NCBI GenBank assembly: GCA_937128595.1
Contig: CAKZMO010000185.1
Location: 1 to 37,726, forward strand
DNA length: 37,726 nt
Source: an uncultured cyanobacterium
GTDB taxonomy: Bacteria > Cyanobacteriota > Cyanobacteriia > CAKZMO01
Direction of reading: 5' to 3'
Below, piece after piece: positions 26,096 through 34,420 of this stretch (positions within the stretch are counted from its first letter, which is position 1; the number at the start of each line of letters is the position of its first letter). A program made the position numbers and the translations under genes. The notes under the pieces were generated by a model. It did no database searches and was not told where the DNA came from. It was given only the letters and a program-made list of their open reading frames with translations.

Positions 26096-27976
26096 CTAAG
26101 AACACTGCCAAAGATTGAGGAGGCGATCGCTTCCTCCAGAAATGAGCATGCGTCCGTTGGGAGTAAACGCCAGCGCCCGAATTGGTTGCTGATGTCGAGT
26201 TATGGGTACACCCAGTCGTTTTCGCTTCGAAACGTTCCACATCGTAATAGTCATTCCAGATGCCGTAGCTAGAATTTGACCATCGGGACTAAAGGCGATC
26301 GCCGTTAACGAACTTGCTTGGCGTGTCGCAATGGCGATCGATTTTTTGCGCGCCAGGTTAGTTAGCTCCACGGTTGAGCCTTCCGCCTGAGCTAAAAGCG
26401 TACCCTCAGGACTAAACTGAACCACAGTCATCCCTTCAAGCTGCCGGTTGTTCTGCCAGATCGAGCGGCGGCTAGAAATATTCCACAAATCGACTGTGCC
26501 GTTGAGGCTACCCAAGGCAAGGGTGCGTCCATCAGGATGGAATGACATAGAACGGATAGAGCGAAATTGGGTGGGCAATGAGTGCATCAAGCTGCCCGAT
26601 TGGGTGGCCCAAAGCTGCAGTGTTGTTCCTGTGGCACTGGCCAAAATCGGCTTTTGCGAGCTGAACGCAAGAGCTTGAATGGTATCAGGCTGACGGGGCA
26701 GCGTGTGCAGCAGATCTCCGTCGGGTAGAGACCAGAGACGGATTTGGCGATCGTAGCCACCACTCGCTAAAAGCATTCCGTCTGGACTGATGGCGATCGC
26801 CGTGAGCCGCCCATTGTGTCCCTGCAAAGATTGAATCAACCGACCATCTGGCAAGCTCCAAAGCTTCACTAAACAATCGTAACTGGCACTCGCCAACAAG
26901 CTATTGGAAGGATGAACGGCGATCGCACGCACCTGATCAGTATGCTCTCTGAGCATCATTTTCCAGGCAGGCGTTGCCCACAATGCAGGCGTTACCGGAG
27001 CAGGTAAAGGCGGCCAAGGTGCAGGTTCAAACTTAGGTTTCTCAGGAACCGGAGCAACAGTATCCGGCAAGCTTAAGATGATGCCTTCACCGTAAAGCTG
27101 CTGAATGATGAGCTTAGCCGTGCGAGGCCGATTGCCCGGAAACGGCTCCATCAAATCTTCTAGTACTCGCACCAGAGATGGCGAGATATGTGCCGCAAAC
27201 TCTCGCCACACCAGCCGATTGCTCTGCTCATCGATAGACAAGCCCATAGGATGGATGCCTGTCATCAAGTGAACAAAGGTACGACCTAAGGCAAAGAAGT
27301 CAGACTCAGGACGAGCCCGCCCTTCGGCCTGCTCGTTGGGGGTGTAGCCCGCCGCAAAAATACGAGTTCCGGTAAGACTGCCACTGTGACCTTGCAGATA
27401 GGTTGCTGTGGCATCTCGCACTGCTCCAAAGTCAATCAGCACAAGCTGCCCCGCAGGAGTCAACATAATGTTCGAGGGCTTGATGTCACGGTGAATCAAC
27501 CCTTGCTGGTGAATTACATCTAGAATCGCAAGCAGCTGAACTAGCCACTTGACCGCTAAAAGCTCATCTACAGGCTGATTGTTGCGCCGCCTGAGCCACT
27601 GGTCGAGAGAGACCCCCTCGATATATTCCATGACTAAGCAGTGGAGAGGGGTGGTAATGTCATCAGGCCACGTAAAATAGCTGTCTTGCTCGACTTTAGG
27701 AATACCCGGATGGTCGAGACGACTGAGAACACGGGCTTCTCGCTGAAACAGATCAATGGACTTGCGCTGGCTACCTGGATCGTAAAAGCGTCCTAGATTC
27801 AGAACCTTTAAGACTTTCGTCGTAGGCTTACCGTTGGGACGCAGAGCCGCTTCATCCGCGACCTCGAAGGTTTCTCCAAAGCCACCTGAACTGAGCGATC
27901 GCCGAACTCGATAGCGGTCGTGTAGCAGAATCCCTGATTCAATTAAAGATGCTGATTCCTGCCCCCAGGCGGTCAC
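26096..27976 (-). CDS. Ser/Thr protein kinase with WD40 propeller
   Basis: 626 residues. The kinase domain (21-310) has the P-loop SLSSGGFGETFEV, likely catalytic Lys57, Glu80 in helix C, HRDIKPSN with Asp164, DFG at 182-184 and GTRIFAAGYTPNEQ in the activation segment, so it should be active. A Pro-rich linker (EKPKFEPAPWPPLPAPVTPA) leads to seven WD40 repeats from about 345 (REHTDQVRAIAVHPSNSLLA, with ASASYDCLVKLW), enough for a closed propeller. No membrane helix, so a cytoplasmic signalling kinase. GTG start with GGAG at spacing 8. It lies 307 bases downstream of the NB-ARC gene in the same direction. Substrate unknown. Confidence 0.95.
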   Translation of the reverse strand: MTAWGQESASLIESGILLHDRYRVRRSLSSGGFGETFEVADEAALRPNGKPTTKVLKVLNLGRFYDPGSQRKSIDLFQREARVLSRLDHPGIPKVEQDSYFTWPDDITTPLHCLVMEYIEGVSLDQWLRRRNNQPVDELLAVKWLVQLLAILDVIHQQGLIHRDIKPSNIMLTPAGQLVLIDFGAVRDATATYLQGHSGSLTGTRIFAAGYTPNEQAEGRARPESDFFALGRTFVHLMTGIHPMGLSIDEQSNRLVWREFAAHISPSLVRVLEDLMEPFPGNRPRTAKLIIQQLYGEGIILSLPDTVAPVPEKPKFEPAPWPPLPAPVTPALWATPAWKMMLREHTDQVRAIAVHPSNSLLASASYDCLVKLWSLPDGRLIQSLQGHNGRLTAIAISPDGMLLASGGYDRQIRLWSLPDGDLLHTLPRQPDTIQALAFSSQKPILASATGTTLQLWATQSGSLMHSLPTQFRSIRSMSFHPDGRTLALGSLNGTVDLWNISSRRSIWQNNRQLEGMTVVQFSPEGTLLAQAEGSTVELTNLARKKSIAIATRQASSLTAIAFSPDGQILATASGMTITMWNVSKRKRLGVPITRHQQPIRALAFTPNGRMLISGGSDRLLNLWQCS

Positions 27977-28283
27977 GACGGTACTCCTAGCTAACTGGGT
28001 TCACTTCTATAATGTGATTCAAATTGTGATGCAAAATTGCATGAGATCCGAAGCTAAGTCAGAGTTGGGAACAGATACACATCTATACTCCCAGGAATAA
28101 CAGACCTCGAAATGATGCCGATCATCTAAGAACGCTCAGAAATAGTAGCATTCCAGCTTGAGATCCTAGACAATATTGATCACACATCATCACTTCAATA
28201 GATCCATTACCGCTGGAACTCATTTCAGACTAGAGTTAGCTTAATTTTACTCATTAGCAAACGTTGTAGCGATCGAGCAAGCC
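27977..28283. other. Intergenic upstream of kinase gene
   Basis: 307 bases between the NB-ARC gene and the kinase. On the minus strand TTGCAT and TATAGA with a 17-base spacer (about 28032-28004) make a weak promoter candidate. No WD40-coding remnant was found when reading on from the NB-ARC stop. Confidence 0.35.
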
Positions 28284-30017
28284 CTATGAAACATTATTTT
28301 CTACTTGCTTAGAAGTATCATTTGCAACGGGTGGCGCTAGTAAAATCCGAATATTGCGCTCAGCGTAGCCCACAATCTCAGAAGGTTGATTATGCACCTC
28401 TTCTAGGAGCTGTTTTAGTCCCGCTTCCACCTGGGTTGGATGCACCATGCTGTAGAGGCGATCGCGCACCCGATTGAGAATCAGTCGAACTTGAATCGGC
28501 AGCATGTCGTCATCCGTGCCACGATCGCTGACAAGTGCATGACTCCGAAGTAGGTTGAGATTGTCAGAGTGCGGTGGCTGAATCAGTTGCGCCAATTCAC
28601 GACAAGTGCGTTCGATAAATTGCGTCGTCACAAATTTCATCACCACAGGCTGGAGCGTAAAAATGGTCTCGCCGCCATCTGCAATTGCATCTTTTTCGAT
28701 GAGCGATCGCCGCTGAAGTGACTGAAGCGCTCCTAACAACTCTGTTAGTGATACTGACCGCCACAGGTTTTGCCTCAGTTCAGCCAGTGAAATGGGCTGA
28801 CAGGCGATCGCCAACCAATACATCACTTCTCTCTCTAGCTTAGAGAGGCGACCAATTTGCTGAGCAAGCAATTCCGACACCACGTCTGACACGAACACCG
28901 TGCTCTGACTCATGAATTGAATGATGTCGCCACCAAAGAACTCTCGAACAATCTTAGAAACTACCTTCAGAGCTGATGGGTTTCCCCGATAGCGCTGAAT
29001 CAACGCATCAAATGCGCTTCCCTGGCTAGACAATCCTGAGTTCTCTAGAATGGCTTTACCATCTGAGACGGAAACACCTTGAAGGCGGAGTTCTCGAACA
29101 GGTTCTCCTGTTCCAGCCATCGCGGCAATTTCACGGGGTTGCTCGCGGCTAATAATAACGAGACAACTTTGATGACGTTCGCTTCCAATGCGACGCAGCA
29201 AAGCTCCATAGCCCTGATATTGCTCACGATATTGGCCTGCCAATTGTTCCTCTTGCAACACCGTCTCTACGTCGTCCAGCAACAGTAAGCAGCGGCGATC
29301 GCGCAATTCGTCCAACAGCTGTGACAAGAGCTGATCCAGCCTACTTCCACTTGCTGACGACTCCTCTTCTGCGGACAAAGAATTTGGCTGGGACGATTCT
29401 GTAGACTCCGTACCTGTAACTCTATCCGTTTCGTCTGCTGAGTCCTTTGAAGTGTGAAGAAATTCAAGCAGTTCGGCCAACAATTCTTCGACAGGTGGCG
29501 CGCTCTGTAGAGAACGGTAGAACAAAGTCTGAAACTGAGACTGCACCTGTTCGGCAGCTTTGACCATAAGCGATGTTTTGCCCATTCCCGCCATGCCCAA
29601 CACGCCTACGAGACGACAGCTTTTATCAACCATCCAGTTACTCAGAGTACTCAGTTCTGACGATCGCCCACAGAACCCTAAAACTTCAGGCGCTTCTCCC
29701 CAATCTTGATGGCGGCTATCGGTCGAGATGTTGTCGCGCACAACGATCGTTTGCCAATCCAGTCCCAAAGCTTCGCAATAAGCCTTAAACGCTGAGGCTC
29801 GAATAGGATGGCGACCCGCCAAAAACCGCTTCCAAGTACCACTCGATATGCCGTTGGCATAAGGCCCCCCTGGAAAGCAAGAATAGGTTGGGTCTAGAAT
29901 TCTGCTGGCTTCGATGAGGCAAGTGTCATCGTCGTCAGTGCTCCAGCCCCAACCCTTCTCTCGTCTGGTCTGTCGCACTCGCTCCAGGCCAATTGGCGAA
30001 GCAATTAAGGTTGGCAT
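28284..30017 (-). CDS. HTH-NB-ARC (STAND) ATPase lacking sensor repeats
   Basis: A 577-residue STAND-class ATPase. Residues 1-95 contain a helix-turn-helix-like segment (SGTWKRFLAGRHPIRASAFK, then AYCEALGLDWQTIV). The NB-ARC P-loop is GMAGMGKTSL at 141-150 and Walker B is RCLLLLDDVE near 255, followed by a winged helix (about 390-480, EREVMYWLAIACQPISLAEL). Residues 480-560 (LLRSHALVSDRGTDD, IQVRLILNRVRDRLY) match the linker that in many cyanobacterial relatives leads into pentapeptide and WD40 repeats; here the chain stops just there (GYAERNIRILLAPP). So the usual sensor part is missing. ATG with AGGGGTGAG before it. Role in regulation or defence not shown. Confidence 0.9.
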   Translation of the reverse strand: MPTLIASPIGLERVRQTRREKGWGWSTDDDDTCLIEASRILDPTYSCFPGGPYANGISSGTWKRFLAGRHPIRASAFKAYCEALGLDWQTIVVRDNISTDSRHQDWGEAPEVLGFCGRSSELSTLSNWMVDKSCRLVGVLGMAGMGKTSLMVKAAEQVQSQFQTLFYRSLQSAPPVEELLAELLEFLHTSKDSADETDRVTGTESTESSQPNSLSAEEESSASGSRLDQLLSQLLDELRDRRCLLLLDDVETVLQEEQLAGQYREQYQGYGALLRRIGSERHQSCLVIISREQPREIAAMAGTGEPVRELRLQGVSVSDGKAILENSGLSSQGSAFDALIQRYRGNPSALKVVSKIVREFFGGDIIQFMSQSTVFVSDVVSELLAQQIGRLSKLEREVMYWLAIACQPISLAELRQNLWRSVSLTELLGALQSLQRRSLIEKDAIADGGETIFTLQPVVMKFVTTQFIERTCRELAQLIQPPHSDNLNLLRSHALVSDRGTDDDMLPIQVRLILNRVRDRLYSMVHPTQVEAGLKQLLEEVHNQPSEIVGYAERNIRILLAPPVANDTSKQVENNVS

Positions 30018-30967
30018 AGCTCACCCCTGCGTCTCTAAAGCAATTGTCACCCAGAATGCCCGAAAACGGCGAGTGCAGCGCCACACATCAAATTCAAACA
30101 TAGTCGAGGAAAAACTTAACATATGACGCTTGGGCATGTAGGATTTAGCGCGTAAATAACCAGGGATAGAGCGGCAAAGATATACGAAAGTCAACTCAGT
30201 TATATGCTTCGCGTACCTAGATCCTGTGCAGGCAAGAAAATCTTCGGTACTTTTGGCAATGATGTGGCGATCGCCTACTCCATTTTTTCTACTCTGACCC
30301 GTACTCAACCATACCCTTTCAACTTATCGAACTGTGCATGGATATCTTGAATTTTTGGGATTTTCTTGATCACGCCTCGCATTGAGAACTCTCGATTTCA
30401 CAAAGCTTGCATCGTAGCCCAAAGACCATCATTGAAAGCACCCAAACGACAGACAATCAAGCAACTGTGTTGTCAAGATCAGTAATGGATCAGCCTTGTT
30501 CTAACACAAAATATTGATTCTGGGTTCAACTTGGGTTGACACGCCACCTGAGTTAACAGCTTTTACGCGATTTCAGGCAGTTATCCGACCCCGTTTATTT
30601 AACCCTAACGCGCGCTCAAAATCAGGAAAGCCTCGCTATTGTTCACGAAAGATGTAAGAATAAAATAAAATTTGTTTTGAGAGTAAAATTTCTGGTGTTT
30701 TTGCGATCTTCGGCATTTCGACTCCAGCGTTTATGGGATAGTCTTCAATCTCTCGTGGGAACGGCGATCGCCAAATCCAACCCTGATCTTAAGCTGATCT
30801 GGATTTTTTAGGCCAAAACCCTGATGCTTAGATCAGCAGGAGCACTTTCCAAGACAGTCGTAAGCAGATTTCCAAGCGATTAGCGCGATCGCCAAAGCAG
30901 GAAAGTATTGGACTTATCTAACGTGGGGCTTTTTGTCACATTAGGTTCAAGTTGGAGTGTCATCACC
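30018..30967. other. Long intergenic region, no gene supported
   Basis: 950 bases between divergent genes. Frames up to 95 codons exist but have odd composition, no ribosome site and no family likeness. Around 30650-30700 it is strongly AT-rich (taagaataaaataaaatt). GGAG at 30954-30957 belongs to the NfeD-like gene. A small RNA or missed short gene cannot be excluded. Confidence 0.45.
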
Positions 30968-31171
30968 ATGAGTTTGCTAAAAATCGGGTCTAATCGAGCT
31001 GTTGTCGATCAGAGCATCGGCCCTGACAGCGCAGGTCGAGTAAAGTTTCAAGCAACATGGTGGCCTGCACGGTGCAATCGTGGAGTGCTGCTCAATCCAG
31101 GCGACGAAGTGTTGGTCGTCGGGGTCAACAACATCACGCTATTAGTCGAACCCGTATTAGACATGATGTAA
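30968..31171 (+). CDS. NfeD-like soluble OB-fold protein
   Basis: A 67-residue protein, MSLLKIGSNRAVVDQSIGPD then SAGRVKFQATWWPARC. The run GRVKFQATWWPARC with PGDEVLVVGVNNITLLVEP is the C-terminal OB domain of NfeD proteins, which assist membrane-quality-control proteases of the SPFH/stomatin group. The usual N-terminal membrane helices are absent, so this is a free-standing domain. ATG 30968 with GGAG 10 bases upstream is preferred over a TTG at 30908, which adds 20 unrelated residues. No SPFH gene is adjacent. Domain call good, function open. Confidence 0.8.
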   Translation: MSLLKIGSNRAVVDQSIGPDSAGRVKFQATWWPARCNRGVLLNPGDEVLVVGVNNITLLVEPVLDMM

Positions 31172-31364
31172 GAAGATTTGGGAGTCTCCATCTTTGTTGA
31201 AGGATTGCCCTGGATTCCCGAATCAAAGCAACTCTATCTAATGTTGGATTGCCTTGATAGTTGCGTTCATTTTTCTAGGTTTCGCTTATTCCTGTTTGTC
31301 TTCCGTTCTGAAAATCGTCACTACCTTCCACTCAATGCTAGTCAGAATCAAGGCTCGTAGCCGG

Positions 31365-31382
31365 AGTCGGTTCGAACCGACT
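31365..31382. repeat. 18-bp perfect palindrome
   Basis: AGTCGGTTCGAACCGACT is a perfect palindrome, preceded by a small GGCT-CGT-AGCC stem. It resembles a tRNA T-arm at first sight, but the rest of a tRNA is absent and the loop would be wrong. It could be a protein-binding site or RNA hairpin. Confidence 0.6.
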
Positions 31383-31516
31383 TAAGCCAAGAGTCCTCTT
31401 TCTGATTCAATCCGTGTTTGTCTGGATGATCCTGAAAAACGTCACTCAAACCTTCTGAATGTTGAATTCAGCTAGGCATGAAAACTGGAGACGTGAAGAT
31501 GAATGGAATAGGCGAT

Positions 31517-31563
31517 CGATACCCAGGTTCTCTAATCTTTTGTGATTGGTGACCTGGGTATCG
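31517..31563. repeat. 12-bp inverted repeat with 23-base spacer
   Basis: CGATACCCAGGT (31517-31528) is exactly complementary to ACCTGGGTATCG (31552-31563). The transcript would fold into a stable stem in either direction. No T-run is next to it. It lies in the convergent gap after the NfeD-like gene and before the 3' end of the response regulator gene. Confidence 0.65.
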
Positions 31564-31724
31564 AGCTATCTAGCTGGGCACATAAAGCCCTATGCGATAA
31601 CTGCTCACATGCTGACTGCTGACATTTCGGCAGCCGGCCAGACGATATGCACATCAGCCCACAGCAGTTGATTTGCAGTTGAAAGTTCGAACTTGGACAT
31701 AGCAGACAATTGCGACAGAAGAAC

Positions 31725-33455
31725 TTAGTTGCCATTCTCTATCCATGCTTTAAGTTCCTGTGCAGGGAGCGGCGGACTATAAAAATAGCCCTGCATGATA
31801 TGACAGCCATGTTTCTTCAGTTCAACGAGCTGGTTCTCGGCCTCAATGCCTTTCGCAACAACTTTGAGCTTGAGGTTTTGTGCCATCGCGATCACAGTCT
31901 CAGTCAGAATGGCTTCTTCGTCATCTTCAGCGATATCATCAATGAAGGATTTGTCGAGCTTGAGCTGATGAATAGGCAATCTCTTGAGGTGTTTAAGCGG
32001 CATACAGCGCATCCCAAAACCATCAATGGCGATGCAAACCCCTGCGGCAGCAAGATCGCTTAAGATTTGAGCGATCGCCTCAAAATCCAGGTTCATCAAG
32101 CAAGATTCGCTGATATCGAGCACCAACTGTTTTGAGTCAAGCTTGCTGTCGCGGACAGACTGGAGAACGACTGAGGTAAAGTTTTCGCTCTGAATTTGCT
32201 GCGCCCAAAGATTTACCGATACTTGGAGCGGAATCAGCGTGAGCGATCGCCAAGCTTGTACTTGAGCACAAGCCTGTTTCAGAACCCAGTCTCCCAATGT
32301 TGGCAGCAAATTTGCCCGCTCTGCGATAGGAATAAATGTTTCGGGCAACAGCAAACCCTGAGTAGGATGCTGCCAACGCAACAGTGCTTCTACACCCACC
32401 ATGCGCTCAGATACGAGGTTGATTTGAGGTTGGTAATACAGCTCAAGCTGACCGCGTTCAACTGCGTGGATGAGGTCTTGCTGCAGCTCTTGTCGCTGAG
32501 TATAGGCTGCACCCAACTCAGGAGAATATATACAGAAAAAGGACTTTTGCTCTTCGACACAAGATTCCATCGCGATCTGAGCATTTTGAAGCAATGCAGA
32601 TGGAGTATTGCCATGTTCGGGTGAAAAGGATAGACCGACTCGCACTGACAAGGTACGAAGTTGACGAGCCTGTTCATAGGGAGGCGAAAGGACACTTAGG
32701 AGGCTTTGTAGCTTAGCAAGAACATCTTCCATGACCAGCGCATTAGAGACCACCACCCCAAACTCGTCGTTACTCAAACGAGCAATAATGCTGTCAGTGG
32801 AGGTTTCTTGAAGTCGGAGGAATTGGTTGAGACGATCTGCGACTTGCTGAACAATAACGTCGTCTAGAGGCTGATCCGGCTGAATTGGGGCGTTCGACGG
32901 AGCGACATGAATACGCATCATCGCAATGATAGATTCAGGTTCGCTTTGCTTCTGATCTAGCAGCTCCCTCAGACGTTGGTGCAACAGAATCAGATTGGGC
33001 AAGTTGGTTAGTGGATCGTAAAAGGCCAGATGATTCAGGTTTTCTGCTGCGCGCTTCATCTCGGTTTTGTACGGGTTGGCGATCGCCTCTTGTCTAGCGA
33101 GACGGGCACTCACAGCATCCATCAACTCTGCACTTGTAAAAGGCTTAGTCAGATAGTCATCTGCTCCTAAATTCATGCCTTGCCTGACATCGGGCTTGTC
33201 TACCTTCGCGCTTAGAAAAATAAACGGAGTAAACGCGGTCTTAGAATCAAGTCGGAGAGCCTCAAGCACCTCGTATCCATTACACTTAGGCATCATGATG
33301 TCGCAAATGACTAAGTCAGGTAAGTAGTGCTTTGCCATTTCGATGCCTTCTTCCCCGTCACCCGCATCAATGACCTGAATTCCCTGATGCTTGAGGATTT
33401 TCGCAATATTGTTTCGAATGCCTTTCTCATCTTCGATTACAAGAACTGTTTTCAT
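31725..33455 (-). CDS. Response regulator with degenerate GGDEF and EAL domains
   Basis: 576 residues. The receiver (1-120) is intact: acid pair Glu8/Asp9, phospho-site Asp52, Lys104 in LTKPF. The GGDEF-like domain (140-310) begins YDPLTNLPNL but has LSNDEF at 228-232 where GGDEF should be, so it should not make c-di-GMP. The EAL domain (320-576) keeps Glu356-Ala-Leu, Asn415, Lys499 and Gln555, but the metal motif DDFG is DGFG (Gly479) and the catalytic AEGVE is AKGIE (Lys535), so hydrolysis is also doubtful. It probably binds rather than turns over c-di-GMP. Same strand as and downstream of the PAS kinase, 965 bases apart. Confidence 0.95.
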   Translation of the reverse strand: MKTVLVIEDEKGIRNNIAKILKHQGIQVIDAGDGEEGIEMAKHYLPDLVICDIMMPKCNGYEVLEALRLDSKTAFTPFIFLSAKVDKPDVRQGMNLGADDYLTKPFTSAELMDAVSARLARQEAIANPYKTEMKRAAENLNHLAFYDPLTNLPNLILLHQRLRELLDQKQSEPESIIAMMRIHVAPSNAPIQPDQPLDDVIVQQVADRLNQFLRLQETSTDSIIARLSNDEFGVVVSNALVMEDVLAKLQSLLSVLSPPYEQARQLRTLSVRVGLSFSPEHGNTPSALLQNAQIAMESCVEEQKSFFCIYSPELGAAYTQRQELQQDLIHAVERGQLELYYQPQINLVSERMVGVEALLRWQHPTQGLLLPETFIPIAERANLLPTLGDWVLKQACAQVQAWRSLTLIPLQVSVNLWAQQIQSENFTSVVLQSVRDSKLDSKQLVLDISESCLMNLDFEAIAQILSDLAAAGVCIAIDGFGMRCMPLKHLKRLPIHQLKLDKSFIDDIAEDDEEAILTETVIAMAQNLKLKVVAKGIEAENQLVELKKHGCHIMQGYFYSPPLPAQELKAWIENGN

Positions 33456-34420
33456 GAGTTATGTGCTAGATCTCGAGTTTTGACGGTGCTTAAGTAAGGA
33501 GATGTGAAAGTAAATGAGTGACGTTCTGAAAGACTATTTTAGCCTGTTCATACAAGTCGGCTCTATGTTAAGTAGGTAGCCATCAGTAAACGATGCTATC
33601 TGGGGGTGGGCTCTCGTTCGTTTTAGTTTTGACCCCACACTTATGAGTAAGCAATCGATTTAACCCTGATTGAGAAACAAGAACGGAGAATATTTGGCAA
33701 AAAAATTAAGCTCCGTCGCGGCGGTCTTGAGATAGTGAATTGCGTCCTGCCTATCAAAGTAGTGCTGCCTGAAAGACGCTCCGCTTGTTGACTTCACCTA
33801 CCGCGAGATCTCGGACTCCATAGGAATGCATTTATCGTTTATTACAAACGCATCAAAACTTAAATCAATTTAGGGCTTACTCTCGTCAGGGGTAGATGTA
33901 GAATCCCAAACAAATTTAAGGTCTCTGACTAGACACGCTGTGTAAATGAACTGCACTCTCAACTAGCAATTCAAAGTTTTCAACGATTCAGCAGAAACCA
34001 AGGCCAGCGTGTGCTCTTTGGGAACATACCCAAATACAAAACAAGAAACCAATGTATAGCTACAGCCAGGAGACTTTCGCAGCTGCGCGCCGCGCGGCCA
34101 CGAAAATGTCTATGTCCTAAATAAGCTGACTACAGCTATAGTTCTCAGTTATCTAAAATATGCTGAAAATAAATCGGTGGCGGCTCAATGTTAGTAAGAA
34201 GAATCGAGCTCTCCCTTACTTAAATCTTTGTAGCCAACGTATTGATATTTGCACCTATTTAGAGTATGCCCCGAAGAAGAATATCTCTTCAGTTTTGTAC
34301 TCAGCATAATGGCTCAACTTGAGAGCATTCAATCTTCCTAAGTCATGAGAAAGCAGAATAAAGTCTGTCGTCACAAAGCAGCGATCGCCCCAGTAGCGCG
34401 TCCCCCTTTGTGATATAGCA
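33456..34420. other. Long intergenic region with one foldback repeat
   Basis: 965 bases between the PAS kinase and the response regulator. It contains repeat copy C (34055-34140). No reading frame here has a ribosome site or family likeness. It is unusually long for two genes that might form a signalling pair. Confidence 0.5.
34055..34140 (+). repeat. Foldback repeat, type 1, copy C
   Basis: The ends TATAGCTACAGCCA and GCTGACTACAGCTATA match copy B. The central arms (GACTTTCGCAGCTGCGCG against CGCGCGGCCACGAAAATGTC) are only partly complementary, so this copy has decayed relative to copies A and B. The right half is identical to copy B over TATGTCCTAAATAAGCTGAC. Confidence 0.88.

Larger units (their letters stand above)
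31172..31724. other. Intergenic with two inverted repeats
   Basis: 553 bases between convergent genes. It holds the palindrome at 31365-31382, the inverted repeat at 31517-31563 and a shorter palindrome AAGTTCGAACTT near 31683. No gene is supported. Confidence 0.5.

Noticed and set aside
30021-30308. 95-codon minus-strand frame upstream of the NB-ARC gene
   Set aside because: No ribosome site, odd composition and no recognisable motif.
31361-31390. GGTTCGAACC resembling a tRNA T-loop
   Set aside because: The stem-loop sizes do not fit a T-arm and no acceptor, D or anticodon arms can be built around it.
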